The notes under the pieces are model-generated. The model was not told the DNA's origin and did no database searches. It saw nothing but the letters and a program-made list of their open reading frames with translations. DNA of 64,000 nt from Desulfobacteraceae bacterium. Lineage in GTDB: Bacteria > Desulfobacterota > Desulfobacteria > Desulfobacterales > SURF-7. Made by a program: the position numbers and the translations under genes. The stretch covers positions 1 through 64,000 of the forward strand of contig QZKS01000020.1 in NCBI GenBank assembly GCA_003599865.1. Direction: 5' to 3'. Positions 52,023 to 60,354 of this stretch are shown piece by piece (position 1 is the stretch's first letter; every line of letters begins with the position of its first letter).

Positions 52023-52730
52023 TCAAATCCCCAGATAGGCTTTCCGGACATTGTCGTTGGCGAGAAGGTTTTCTGCCGTATCGGTCATGGTGATCCGGCC
52101 GTTTTCCATGACATACCCGCGGTGTGCGACATTCAAGGCAAGGTTGGCATTCTGCTCGACCAGAAAAATCGTTGTGTTGTTCTCCCGGTTCACTTTTTTG
52201 ATGATATCGAAAATCTGCCGGACAATGATCGGCGCAAGGCCAAGGGAGGGTTCGTCCAGAAGAAGAAGCTTTGGCTTTGCCATCAGGGCGCGTGAAATGG
52301 CCAGCATCTGCTGCTCACCGCCGCTCAATGTCCCCCCCTGCTGATGCTGTCTTTGCGCCAGAATGGGAAACATCTCAAAAACATATTCCATGTCCTTGCG
52401 GATCTGGTCCCTGTCATCCCGTAAAAAAGCACCCATATCCAGATTTTCCTTCACGGAAAGATAGGGGAAAATGTGCCTGCCTTCCGGAACCTGCGAGATC
52501 CCCATGGCCACGATCCTGTTCGGATTCATATTGACGATGGATTTCCCATTGAAGAGGATCTCTCCGCATCTTGGCGGAAGAATGCCGCAGGTCGTCATCA
52601 GGGTCGTTGATTTGCCGGCACCGTTGGCGCCGATCAGCGTGATAATCTCGCCCTGTTTGATTTCAATATTGATATCCCGGAGCGCCAGAATTTTTCCATA
52701 ACAGGTTCGGACATCGATCAGCTTAAGCAT
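52023..52730 (-). CDS. livF: Branched-chain amino acid ABC transporter ATP-binding protein LivF
   Basis: 235 residues. Walker A GANGAGKSTT, signature LSGGEQQMLAISRAL, Walker B LLLLDEPSLGLAP, and the switch His in IFLVEQNANLAL replaced by Asn-containing LivF-type sequence. Powers uptake of leucine, isoleucine, valine or related amino acids with LivG. Overlaps livG by 8 bp. Last gene of the unit. Confidence 0.95.
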   Translation of the reverse strand: MLKLIDVRTCYGKILALRDINIEIKQGEIITLIGANGAGKSTTLMTTCGILPPRCGEILFNGKSIVNMNPNRIVAMGISQVPEGRHIFPYLSVKENLDMGAFLRDDRDQIRKDMEYVFEMFPILAQRQHQQGGTLSGGEQQMLAISRALMAKPKLLLLDEPSLGLAPIIVRQIFDIIKKVNRENNTTIFLVEQNANLALNVAHRGYVMENGRITMTDTAENLLANDNVRKAYLGI

Positions 52731-53511
52731 CCATCTCCTCCCCCAGATACGCCTTGATCACTACAGGATTGCATCTGATTTCCTCGGGTGTGCCCTGGGC
52801 GATCTTTTTACCATAATCCATCACAAAGATCCGGTCCGAAAGACTCATGACCAGCTTCATGTCATGCTCGATCAACAGAATGGATATTTTTTCCGTGTCC
52901 CGTATCCAGACAATCAGCTCATCCAGATCCGCGGTTTCCTGAGGATTCATTCCCGCCGCAGGCTCATCCAGCAGCAGCAGAAAAGGTTCCGTTGCCATGG
53001 CTCTTGCGATTTCAAGGCGGCGCTGGGCCCCATAGGGCAGATTCATGGCCAGCTCATCCACATACCTGGCCAGATTGATCTTTTTCAGTATCTCATAGCT
53101 GTCTTCCACAACCTTTTGCTCCTCCCGGACGGTTGCCTGCCCCCGGAAAACAGCCCCGAGGATACCGGACCTGGTGCGGCAGTGCCTTCCCATCATCACA
53201 TTCTCGAGGACGGTCATGTTGGGGAACAGCCGGATATTCTGAAAGGTTCGCGCCAGACCTTTTTCCGTAACCTGATTGGGCTTCAATCCATTGAGCCGGA
53301 CGGATTCCTTCCGGGAGCCGTGAACCAGAATATCACCTCCCGTGGGCTTGTAGATCCCGGTAATACAATTAAAAAAAGTGGTTTTCCCTGCCCCGTTCGG
53401 ACCGATCAGGGCGACGATCTCGCCTTCGTTGACATCCAGATCCAGGTTGTCCAGCGCGGTCAGGCCGCCAAACCGCATGGTCAGATTTTGTACATCGAGA
53501 ATCGGTTTCAT
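52723..53511 (-). CDS. livG: Branched-chain amino acid ABC transporter ATP-binding protein LivG
   Basis: 262 residues. Walker A GPNGAGKTTFFNC, LivG-type signature LPYGAQRRLEIARAM, Walker B LLLLDEPAAGMNP, switch His in LLIEHDMKLVMSL. The insertion between Walker A and the signature (GRHCRTRSGILGAVF) is usual for LivG. Overlaps livM by 4 bp and livF by 8 bp, indicating tight translational coupling. Confidence 0.95.
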   Translation of the reverse strand: MKPILDVQNLTMRFGGLTALDNLDLDVNEGEIVALIGPNGAGKTTFFNCITGIYKPTGGDILVHGSRKESVRLNGLKPNQVTEKGLARTFQNIRLFPNMTVLENVMMGRHCRTRSGILGAVFRGQATVREEQKVVEDSYEILKKINLARYVDELAMNLPYGAQRRLEIARAMATEPFLLLLDEPAAGMNPQETADLDELIVWIRDTEKISILLIEHDMKLVMSLSDRIFVMDYGKKIAQGTPEEIRCNPVVIKAYLGEEMDA

Positions 53512-54731
53512 ATCATTCGTGTTTCTTTGCCCTTGTATTTATAGACCCGTCTGATGTCCGGAATGATTCCGCCGGGACGAAAAATCATCATCACGACCAG
53601 TACGATTCCGAAGATCAGCATCCGATACTCGGAAAACGCTCTGAGGTATTCGGGAAGCAGGATCAGAATCATGGCGCCGGAAATCACCCCGATGATCGAA
53701 CCCATTCCGCCAAGAACAACAATACATAAAATGATAATCGACTCCCAGATGGTAAAACTGGCCGGATTGATAAAGGTTGTCTTTGCCGCAAAGACAACCC
53801 CGCCCATTCCGGCCCAGGTTGCACCAAGGGCAAAAGCGGTCAGCTTGGTTCTGGCCTTGTCGATTCCCATGGCCTGACAGGCGATTTCATCCTCTCGGAG
53901 GGCGATCCATGCCCGGCCGATTCTGGAGTTCTGCAGCCGGTTCACGACAAATATGGTAAACAGAACCAGAAGAATCATCAGGTAATAAAGATAGATTGTA
54001 TGACCTTTCAGGGACATCTCCATTCCGAAAAACCCGGGTCTTGGAATATTGGCTATTCCACTGGGGCCAAAGGAAAATTCATTCCAGTTTTCCAGAATCA
54101 GACGGATGATCTCTCCAAATCCCAATGTGACGATGGCCAGATAATCCCCCCGGAGGCGAAGAACCGGATACCCGAGAAGAATCCCGAACAGGGCGCTCAA
54201 CAAACCGCTCAGGGGAAGGGCTGTCCAGAAGCCGATACCGAAATGGTGATTCAAAAGAGCGTAGGAATACGCTCCCACAGCATAGAATGCAACATATCCG
54301 AGGTCGAGAAGTCCGGCCAGTCCCACCACAATATTCAGACCGAGTCCCAGCATGACATATATCAGGGCCGTGGTCATGATGTTGGTCTGGTACAGGGAAA
54401 ATACCAGGGGGAAGGCGATCATGAAACAGCCGAAAAGGGCAACCACAGGAAGAAATCGTTTTCTGTCTTCCCGTATTTTTTGAAAAATCGAAATGTTGTC
54501 CGTTTTTGCCGGGCTTTGTTTTTCGGTTCCGGTTTTGCCCTTTTCCCGGAACAGATTCCGCCAGAAAAAGGAAAGAATAAAACCGGCAACTCCGACCAGA
54601 AGCATGTTGATCCATCTCCATTCGATTACCTTCTGGACGGTATTGACCCGGATTACCATGATCGGAAACGTTAAAAACATGAACCAGATGCAGGTAAGGA
54701 GGGATTTCTTAATTTCTTCCAGTGATACCAT
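53508..54731 (-). CDS. livM: Branched-chain amino acid ABC transporter permease LivM
   Basis: 407 residues. Two N-terminal membrane segments and a charged cytoplasmic loop, then the conserved permease core (GLGLNIVVGLAGLLDLGYVA, GDYLAIVTLGFGEIIRLILE, and the EAA-like RIGRAWIALREDEIACQAMG). The N-terminal extension of about 100 residues is longer than in minimal LivM proteins but common in this family. Overlaps livG by 4 bp and follows livH by 14 bases. Confidence 0.94.
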   Translation of the reverse strand: MVSLEEIKKSLLTCIWFMFLTFPIMVIRVNTVQKVIEWRWINMLLVGVAGFILSFFWRNLFREKGKTGTEKQSPAKTDNISIFQKIREDRKRFLPVVALFGCFMIAFPLVFSLYQTNIMTTALIYVMLGLGLNIVVGLAGLLDLGYVAFYAVGAYSYALLNHHFGIGFWTALPLSGLLSALFGILLGYPVLRLRGDYLAIVTLGFGEIIRLILENWNEFSFGPSGIANIPRPGFFGMEMSLKGHTIYLYYLMILLVLFTIFVVNRLQNSRIGRAWIALREDEIACQAMGIDKARTKLTAFALGATWAGMGGVVFAAKTTFINPASFTIWESIIILCIVVLGGMGSIIGVISGAMILILLPEYLRAFSEYRMLIFGIVLVVMMIFRPGGIIPDIRRVYKYKGKETRMI

Positions 54732-54745
54732 GATCCAAATTCACC

Positions 54746-55654
54746 TTACACTTTTTGGGTGTCCGATCGGCCGAGAATACCCGCGGGCCTGAAAATTAAT
54801 ATGAAAACAAGAAACATGAAAGCAAAAACATCTTCATAATCACTGGAAATATACCCGGTAAAAAAACTTTCCGTCCATCCGAGGACCAGGCTTCCCAGAA
54901 CCGCCCCCGGGATACTGCCGATACCGCCCAGAACCGCAGCGACAAAAGCTTTGATACCGGCGATGAAACCAATATAAAAATTGATCTGACCGATATGGGA
55001 AGCGATCAGGACACCGCCAATGGCAGCGGTGGCGGACCCTACAATAAAGGTGACGGAAATCACCTGGTTCACATCAATGCCGACCAGCGCGGCCATCACC
55101 TTATCCTGTGCCGTGGCTCGCATTGCTTTTCCAATCCTGGTAAACTTGATCAGTATCGTGAGGAGGATCATCACAACAAAGGTGGTAATCAGAATGACCA
55201 ATTCCTGGGAACTGATGATATGCGCATAGGGTTCCCAGAATTCAAAATCCGGAATCAGGCTTGGAAACGGCAAAAAATCCGATGTCTGTGCCAGAAGGAC
55301 GTAATTCTGAAGAAACATGGACATGCCGATGGCACTGATCAGGGCCGACAGACGGGGGGCTTTTCGCAATGGCTTGTAGGCCAGTTTTTCGACGGTAAAC
55401 CCATACGCGCAGGAATAAACAACCGCCGCAACCGCCGCACAGATCAGAATCGCAACCTGATTCAGCCCCAGCATGGAAAGGACCGTTGCCACAATCAATG
55501 CGGTAAATGCGCCGATCATATATATCTCGCCATGTGCAAAATTGATCAGCTCAATGATCCCGTAAACCATGGTATAGCCTAAGGCGATCAGCGCATAGAT
55601 GCTTCCTCTTGTCAGTCCCCCCAAAAACAGTTCAAGGAAATATTCCCAATCCAT
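54746..55654 (-). CDS. livH: Branched-chain amino acid ABC transporter permease LivH
   Basis: 302 residues with about eight membrane segments. Typical LivH N-terminus (GGLTRGSIYALIALGYTMVY, GIIELINFAHGEIYMIGAF) and EAA-like loop RIGKAMRATAQDKVMAALVG. Pairs with LivM as the inner-membrane channel. It is separated from livJ by about 130 bases that contain a strong hairpin. Confidence 0.95.
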   Translation of the reverse strand: MDWEYFLELFLGGLTRGSIYALIALGYTMVYGIIELINFAHGEIYMIGAFTALIVATVLSMLGLNQVAILICAAVAAVVYSCAYGFTVEKLAYKPLRKAPRLSALISAIGMSMFLQNYVLLAQTSDFLPFPSLIPDFEFWEPYAHIISSQELVILITTFVVMILLTILIKFTRIGKAMRATAQDKVMAALVGIDVNQVISVTFIVGSATAAIGGVLIASHIGQINFYIGFIAGIKAFVAAVLGGIGSIPGAVLGSLVLGWTESFFTGYISSDYEDVFAFMFLVFILIFRPAGILGRSDTQKV

Positions 55655-55725
55655 AAATGATTCCTGAAATTGGTCGTCCGACCGGTATCATCCGGCTGCC
55701 TGGTGAAGTGCGATCATGAAAGCCA

Positions 55726-55753
55726 GGGAGCAGGAATTCGGATTCCTGCTCCC
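55726..55753 (-). terminator. Intercistronic hairpin between livJ and livH
   Basis: Perfect 12-bp stem GGGAGCAGGAAT / ATTCCTGCTCCC with a 4-base loop, 31 bases after the livJ stop. Followed on the minus strand by TGGCTTTC, without a long uridine tract. It probably acts as an attenuator or mRNA 3' stabiliser that keeps the binding protein in excess over the membrane parts. Confidence 0.6.
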
Positions 55754-55783
55754 CTGATCCTGATGAAGATAAACGACAGTTGA

Positions 55784-56917
55784 CTATTTCAACTCAACAT
55801 ATTTTCCATCTTGAACCTGGTATACGGAGAACCCGGCACCGATGGCGTCGCCCCGGTCATCAAACCGAATCTTGCCGATGGGGGTTTCCACCCATTCGGT
55901 TTTGAGTGCCTTGGATATCGCGTCATAATCCGTCGAGCCTGCTTTTTCAATGGCATTCAAAAGGGCAATCGTGGCCGTATAGGCGTTTTCATAAAAAGCG
56001 CCATGGGCCTCGCCGTATTTATCCTTATGGGCTTTCACAGCTTTGATATTCAGCGGGTTCTTGGAGGTATCTTTCGGACCGGAAGCATAAACACCTTCCG
56101 CATATTTTCCGGCAACCTTGATAAAGGTGTCATCCTTTACGCCGTCATCGGAAATGAAAATGGTCTTCATTCTCTTTTTTCTCATCTGGGTTACAATTTT
56201 GGATGCTTCCGGATGATAACCACCAAAAATAACCGCTTCGGCATCATTCTGTTTGATCTTTTGAACCACGGCGGAATAGTCAACTGCTCCCGGGGTCACG
56301 CCTTCAAACAATACCACTTCCGCCTTTCCCGATTCTTCCAGGAATTTTTTGGCGAATTCCGCAAAGCCTTTCCCATAATCGCCTTTGTCATGAATTACGG
56401 CAATTTTTTTCAGCTTCAATACATCCAGCGCAAAATCAACATCCAGTTTTGCCTGGGCATCATCGGATGCGATGGTTCGGTAAAAATTCGGATAATCCCC
56501 GCTTTGGGTTAAATCCGGATTGGTTGCAGATGGGGACATGACAACAATTTTGGAGTCCTTGTAAATGCCCATGGCCGCCTTGGTCGCCCCGCTGCAGATA
56601 TGACCAAGCACCACATCCACTTTTTTGGAAATCAGTTTTGTCGCCGTATTGGTGGCCACTTCCGGCTTACAGACGTCATCTTCCGTCAGCACTTCCACCT
56701 GTTTTCCAAGAACACCCCCTTTGGCATTGATCTCATCAACGACAAGTTTTGCCGCTCTGATGGATGGAATCCCGTAAGACGCCAAATCACCGCTGTGCGC
56801 ACCGGCAACTCCCAGCTTGATCGTGTCCGCAGCAAGCCCCGGACCAGACACGAAAAGGCATAACAACATCCCAACAATCACTGCAATCATCAATCTTTTC
56901 GATTCATTTTTCATCAT
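55784..56917 (-). CDS. livJ: Branched-chain amino acid ABC transporter substrate-binding protein
   Basis: 377 residues; GGGAG before the first of two adjacent ATGs. Signal peptide (MIAVIVGMLLCLFVSGPGLA), then the leucine-binding-protein fold (IKLGVAGAHSGDLASYGIPS, SKIVVMSPSATNPDL, DKGDYGKGFAEFAKKFL). It captures the amino acid in the periplasm. First gene of the liv unit and the first after the divergent nadK promoter region. Family members also bind aromatic or other amino acids, so specificity is open. Confidence 0.93.
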   Translation of the reverse strand: MMKNESKRLMIAVIVGMLLCLFVSGPGLAADTIKLGVAGAHSGDLASYGIPSIRAAKLVVDEINAKGGVLGKQVEVLTEDDVCKPEVATNTATKLISKKVDVVLGHICSGATKAAMGIYKDSKIVVMSPSATNPDLTQSGDYPNFYRTIASDDAQAKLDVDFALDVLKLKKIAVIHDKGDYGKGFAEFAKKFLEESGKAEVVLFEGVTPGAVDYSAVVQKIKQNDAEAVIFGGYHPEASKIVTQMRKKRMKTIFISDDGVKDDTFIKVAGKYAEGVYASGPKDTSKNPLNIKAVKAHKDKYGEAHGAFYENAYTATIALLNAIEKAGSTDYDAISKALKTEWVETPIGKIRFDDRGDAIGAGFSVYQVQDGKYVELK

Positions 56918-57240
56918 AGCCGACTCCCTTTTTGAAATATTGTAATTATCAGTGTAACATCATCCGCCAAGGTTTTGGTATCATAGTAGTTCATCTTTCC
57001 GGAGTCAAGCATGAACCCTGCCGAAACTCAATTTTATTCCATCACATTGAAAACGCTTACCAATAATATCAAGCTCTTGCTTTCTCCGTTCCGCACCGGA
57101 TCATGCATTCCCTTCCCATGGGATCACGCTTTCCGCCCATCCCGGCAGAAAACATCATGCACAAATATGACTTGTGGTTTTTGGCACAAACCAATATAAT
57201 TTTTCTTCATAAATCTGTTCTGTTCAAAGAAAGGAAAGTG
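56918..57240. other. Divergent intergenic region, livJ / nadK
   Basis: 323 bases. It should contain the promoters of the liv unit (minus) and of nadK (plus). AT-rich stretches lie within 60 bases of livJ, but I could not settle on one promoter. An open frame in phase with nadK runs upstream from 57241 to 57103, but it lacks a ribosome site and does not resemble NAD kinases. Confidence 0.4.
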
Positions 57241-58095
57241 ATGAAGCACGTTGGTCTGGTCATAAAACCGGATGCCCTGGCGGAAAAAAAGGCAGATGAA
57301 CTGGAACAATGGTTTACCGATCGAAATGTCAGAGTGGTTCGAAAACACCTCTCCAAGGTTGATGGAAATCCACCCCAACCCGATACGGAAACCGCCCCTT
57401 CCGACCTGTTCTGCGTGTTTGTCCTGGGCGGTGACGGAACCTTCCTGAGTGCGGCAAGGTGGATCGGAGACCGGGATATCCCCATGCTTGGCATCAAATT
57501 CGGCGATGTTGGTTTTCTCGCGGAGATTGCAGAGGAAAGCCTTTTCCATGTTGCGGAAAAAATACTGAACAACAATTTTGACACGCGGCTGCGATCCCGG
57601 CTGGAAGTAAGGGTTATCCGAAACAATCGGGAAATTGCCTGCGAAACCGTGTTGAATGATATCGTGATCAACAAAGGCGCCCTGGCAAGACTGGCCAATA
57701 TTCAGACTTACATCAACGGTCACTACCTGACCACCTACAAAAGTGACGGCCTGATCGTTGCAACCCCCACCGGTTCAACCGCCTATTCCCTTGCCGCCGG
57801 AGGACCCATTGTGCATCCGGCCGTATCCGGAATGGTCATGACCCCCATCTGCCCCTTTACCCTGACCAACCGGCCCCTGATTGTTCCGGACACGGTAACC
57901 ATCGAGATCAGACTCGCGAAAATGTCTTCCAATATCATGCTGACCTTTGATGGACAGGAAGGGCTGGGAATTGATGAACGGGACAACATTATCGTAAAGA
58001 CAAGCCCCCACCCGATCCGGATCATCATCATGCCCGACAGGCATTATTTCGATGTGCTGAAAGCCAAACTGCGATGGAGCGGCAGCCGGATCTGA
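57241..58095 (+). CDS. nadK: NAD kinase
   Basis: 284 residues from the ATG at 57241, preceded by AAAGGAAAG. Makes NADP from NAD with ATP or polyphosphate. Motifs: the catalytic [28 protein letters not shown], the NE/D motif [13 protein letters not shown], and [19 protein letters not shown]. Length usual for the bacterial enzyme. It is followed 66 bases later by the aldolase gene in the same direction. Confidence 0.94.
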   Translation: MKHVGLVIKPDALAEKKADELEQWFTDRNVRVVRKHLSKVDGNPPQPDTETAPSDLFCVFVLGGDGTFLSAARWIGDRDIPMLGIKFGDVGFLAEIAEESLFHVAEKILNNNFDTRLRSRLEVRVIRNNREIACETVLNDIVINKGALARLANIQTYINGHYLTTYKSDGLIVATPTGSTAYSLAAGGPIVHPAVSGMVMTPICPFTLTNRPLIVPDTVTIEIRLAKMSSNIMLTFDGQEGLGIDERDNIIVKTSPHPIRIIIMPDRHYFDVLKAKLRWSGSRI

Positions 58096-58161
58096 TGTTC
58101 ATTGAAAATCGTAAACCGGAGACACCTTTATCCTGAATATAAAAAGAAAAGGAGGATGTAT

Positions 58162-59124
58162 ATGGTCAGTTATCAAGAGCTTGGTCTGGTCAACTCAAAA
58201 GCGCTGTTCCAAAAAGCAGTGCAGGGCGGCTATGCAATTCCGGCATACAACTTCAATAACATGGAACAACTGCAAGCCATTATTCAGGCTTGCGTGGAAA
58301 CAAAATCACCGGTGATTATTCAGGTGTCTTCCGGCGCCCGCAAATATGCCAATCAAACCCTGCTGCGATATATGGCTGAGGGAGCCGTAGCCTATGCCAA
58401 AGAACTGGGCTTTGGAATTCCGATTGTATTGCATCTTGATCATGGTGACACTTTTGAACTATGCAAAAGCTGTATTGATACCGGATTTTCTTCGGTCATG
58501 ATCGACGGTTCCCATTTGTCTTATGATGAGAATGTCGCCGTAACCAAAAAAGTCGTTGAATATGCGCATGCACATGATGTGACGGTAGAAGGCGAGCTTG
58601 GCGTGCTGGCCGGCGTAGAAGATGAGGTTTCCGCGGAACATCATACCTACACACGCCCGGAAGAAGTAGAAGATTTTGTCGGGAAAACCGGCGTGGATAG
58701 CCTGGCAATTTCGATTGGCACTTCCCATGGCGCTTTTAAATTCAAACCCGGCACGGATCCGAAAATACGATTGGACATTCTGGCTGAAATTGAAAAAAAA
58801 ATCCCGGGCTTCCCCATCGTATTGCATGGCTCTTCATCCGTCCCCCAAGATATTGTTGCCATCATTAACAAATTCGGCGGTAAGATGGATGCTGCGATCG
58901 GCATTCCGGAAGAACAGCTGCGCGCTGCCTCCAAATCTGCCGTGTGCAAGATCAATATCGATTCCGACGGCCGCCTGGCCATGACAGCCGCAATCCGCAA
59001 GGTGTTTGCCGAAAAGCCGGCTGAATTTGATCCGCGCAAATACCTGGGACCTGCCAGAGATGCCTTGAAAGAACTATACAAACATAAAAATACGAATGTA
59101 CTGGGTTCCGCCGGAAAAGCTTGA
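58162..59124 (+). CDS. fba: Class II fructose-bisphosphate aldolase
   Basis: 320 residues from the ATG at 58162, chosen for the strong AAGGAGG upstream. Zn-dependent aldolase of glycolysis and gluconeogenesis. Metal and active-site regions: VLHLDHGDTFELCKSC (first Zn His and Asp), VMIDGSHLSYDENV, VEGELGVLAGVEDEV, SIGTSHGAFKF and LHGSSSVPQD. With PEP carboxykinase elsewhere in the window it fits gluconeogenic growth. Related members act on tagatose-bisphosphate, but the motif set favours fructose-bisphosphate. Confidence 0.92.
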   Translation: MVSYQELGLVNSKALFQKAVQGGYAIPAYNFNNMEQLQAIIQACVETKSPVIIQVSSGARKYANQTLLRYMAEGAVAYAKELGFGIPIVLHLDHGDTFELCKSCIDTGFSSVMIDGSHLSYDENVAVTKKVVEYAHAHDVTVEGELGVLAGVEDEVSAEHHTYTRPEEVEDFVGKTGVDSLAISIGTSHGAFKFKPGTDPKIRLDILAEIEKKIPGFPIVLHGSSSVPQDIVAIINKFGGKMDAAIGIPEEQLRAASKSAVCKINIDSDGRLAMTAAIRKVFAEKPAEFDPRKYLGPARDALKELYKHKNTNVLGSAGKA

Positions 59125-59141
59125 GGATCATCCATAAACGA

Positions 59142-59170
59142 TAAATAAAAAGGCTGTCGAAAGACAGCCT
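59142..59170 (-). terminator. Intrinsic terminator of the AOR operon
   Basis: On the minus strand AGGCTGTC-TTTC-GACAGCCT forms a perfect 8-bp stem with a 4-base loop followed by TTTTATTTATC. It lies nine bases after the stop of the aldolase-family gene and also separates it from the convergent fba gene. Confidence 0.85.
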
Positions 59171-59178
59171 GCCGATTA

Positions 59179-60354
59179 TCAATGGCCGGCAGACTGCCGG
59201 GACAGAAGATCGGCTACCCGCCTGAAATATTCTTCCCGGCATTGTTTTTCTATATGGAACAGATTGAAAAACGGCTTGGAAAAGTCCTCATTACCAATGG
59301 TAAACAGGCCGTGGCCGTATACAATAACACCATCATGATCCTTTATGGCCTCTGGAACCGTGTTGCACAGGCCGTAAACCCCGGTTCCCACCTCTCCCGG
59401 AACAACGGGAATCCGGCAGACATCCCGTTCTTCGCGGCATCGGATATGGCATTGCCCCCTCTGCTCACAATGCGCCTTGTCACAATCCATGGAAAGAATG
59501 ACCGAGAATCGGGGATGACCATGCAAAATAGTATTGCAGCCGGTTTCCCGGATGATGCCGAGATGCGCATCCAGTTCACTCGATGCGGTGATCCCGGTAC
59601 AGGAGGAGCCGTCCATGGGAATTGGATCAATGCAGCCGGCAAGGTTATCCAGTGAACTTCCGGTCTGGCTGATATACAGTGTATTTCCCAGCCGGCAGGA
59701 TATGTTGCCGAAGTAGGAATCCACCAGCCTGTTTTCAACGGTCAGCCGGCCGGCCTCATCCATGGCGTCCAATACCATACGTTCGGAATCCAAGGGTCCC
59801 TTCATCAAAGCGCCGGAAAAAGACGGATGGGGACCCGGCATGTTTGCAACCTGTTCAAAGGTCTTTTGCAACAGCTCATCCACATGCCGGTTTCGAAGAG
59901 CCCCGAGATAATCGGAAAAAAATTTGACAAAACAGGCAAAGCAGATGGAGGAGAAAGTGACATATGCCTGTTCCAGGCTCACCATCCCATAGGTGATCAG
60001 GCCGACATCCGGCAGGATCACGCCTTTTCTGTTTTTGAGTATGGTTGCAATCTCCCGGGAATCCATTGACCGGCAAACGGGAAGATCGTGCAGGAATGTT
60101 CTGGTCTCACAGTCTTCCGGGCAGATCACGCCTCCGGATGTGCGGGCAAGATAAGAAATAATCGTGCGGTAAGGCTCAGCCGGCTTTGAGAATAAGATGG
60201 AGTTTATACTCAGCCCCTGGATCACCTCTTCCAGTATGGGAATGACAGGATCATCCCGGTTCCATTCCAGGGAGGCATCCAGAAATCCCATGACAGGCGA
60301 TGACCTTTCCGTCAGTCCGGCTGCAAGGAGTTTGTCTTCAAATTCCCGAAACAT
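59179..60354 (-). CDS. Class II aldolase/adducin-family protein with a doubled fold
   Basis: 391 residues, almost twice the usual length. The C-terminal half is the regular class II aldolase/adducin domain: VDSYFGNISCRLGNTLYISQ, ASSELDAHLGIIRETGC, Zn-binding HGHPR and a later VYGHGLFTIG. A Cys-rich insertion (DKAHCEQRGQCHIRCREERD) lies between the Zn motifs. The N-terminal half (ISYLARTSGGVICPEDCE, RKGVILPDVGLITYGM) looks like a second, degenerate copy without the His motifs. Its ATG overlaps the AOR stop (TAATG). It could cleave a hydroxyacid or sugar-phosphate to release an aldehyde for AOR; this is inference. Confidence 0.8.
   Translation of the reverse strand: MFREFEDKLLAAGLTERSSPVMGFLDASLEWNRDDPVIPILEEVIQGLSINSILFSKPAEPYRTIISYLARTSGGVICPEDCETRTFLHDLPVCRSMDSREIATILKNRKGVILPDVGLITYGMVSLEQAYVTFSSICFACFVKFFSDYLGALRNRHVDELLQKTFEQVANMPGPHPSFSGALMKGPLDSERMVLDAMDEAGRLTVENRLVDSYFGNISCRLGNTLYISQTGSSLDNLAGCIDPIPMDGSSCTGITASSELDAHLGIIRETGCNTILHGHPRFSVILSMDCDKAHCEQRGQCHIRCREERDVCRIPVVPGEVGTGVYGLCNTVPEAIKDHDGVIVYGHGLFTIGNEDFSKPFFNLFHIEKQCREEYFRRVADLLSRQSAGH

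Noticed and set aside
57103-57240. 46-residue N-terminal extension of NAD kinase
   Set aside because: In phase but without ribosome site and unlike the family; the ATG at 57241 follows AAAGGAAAG and gives the normal N-terminus.
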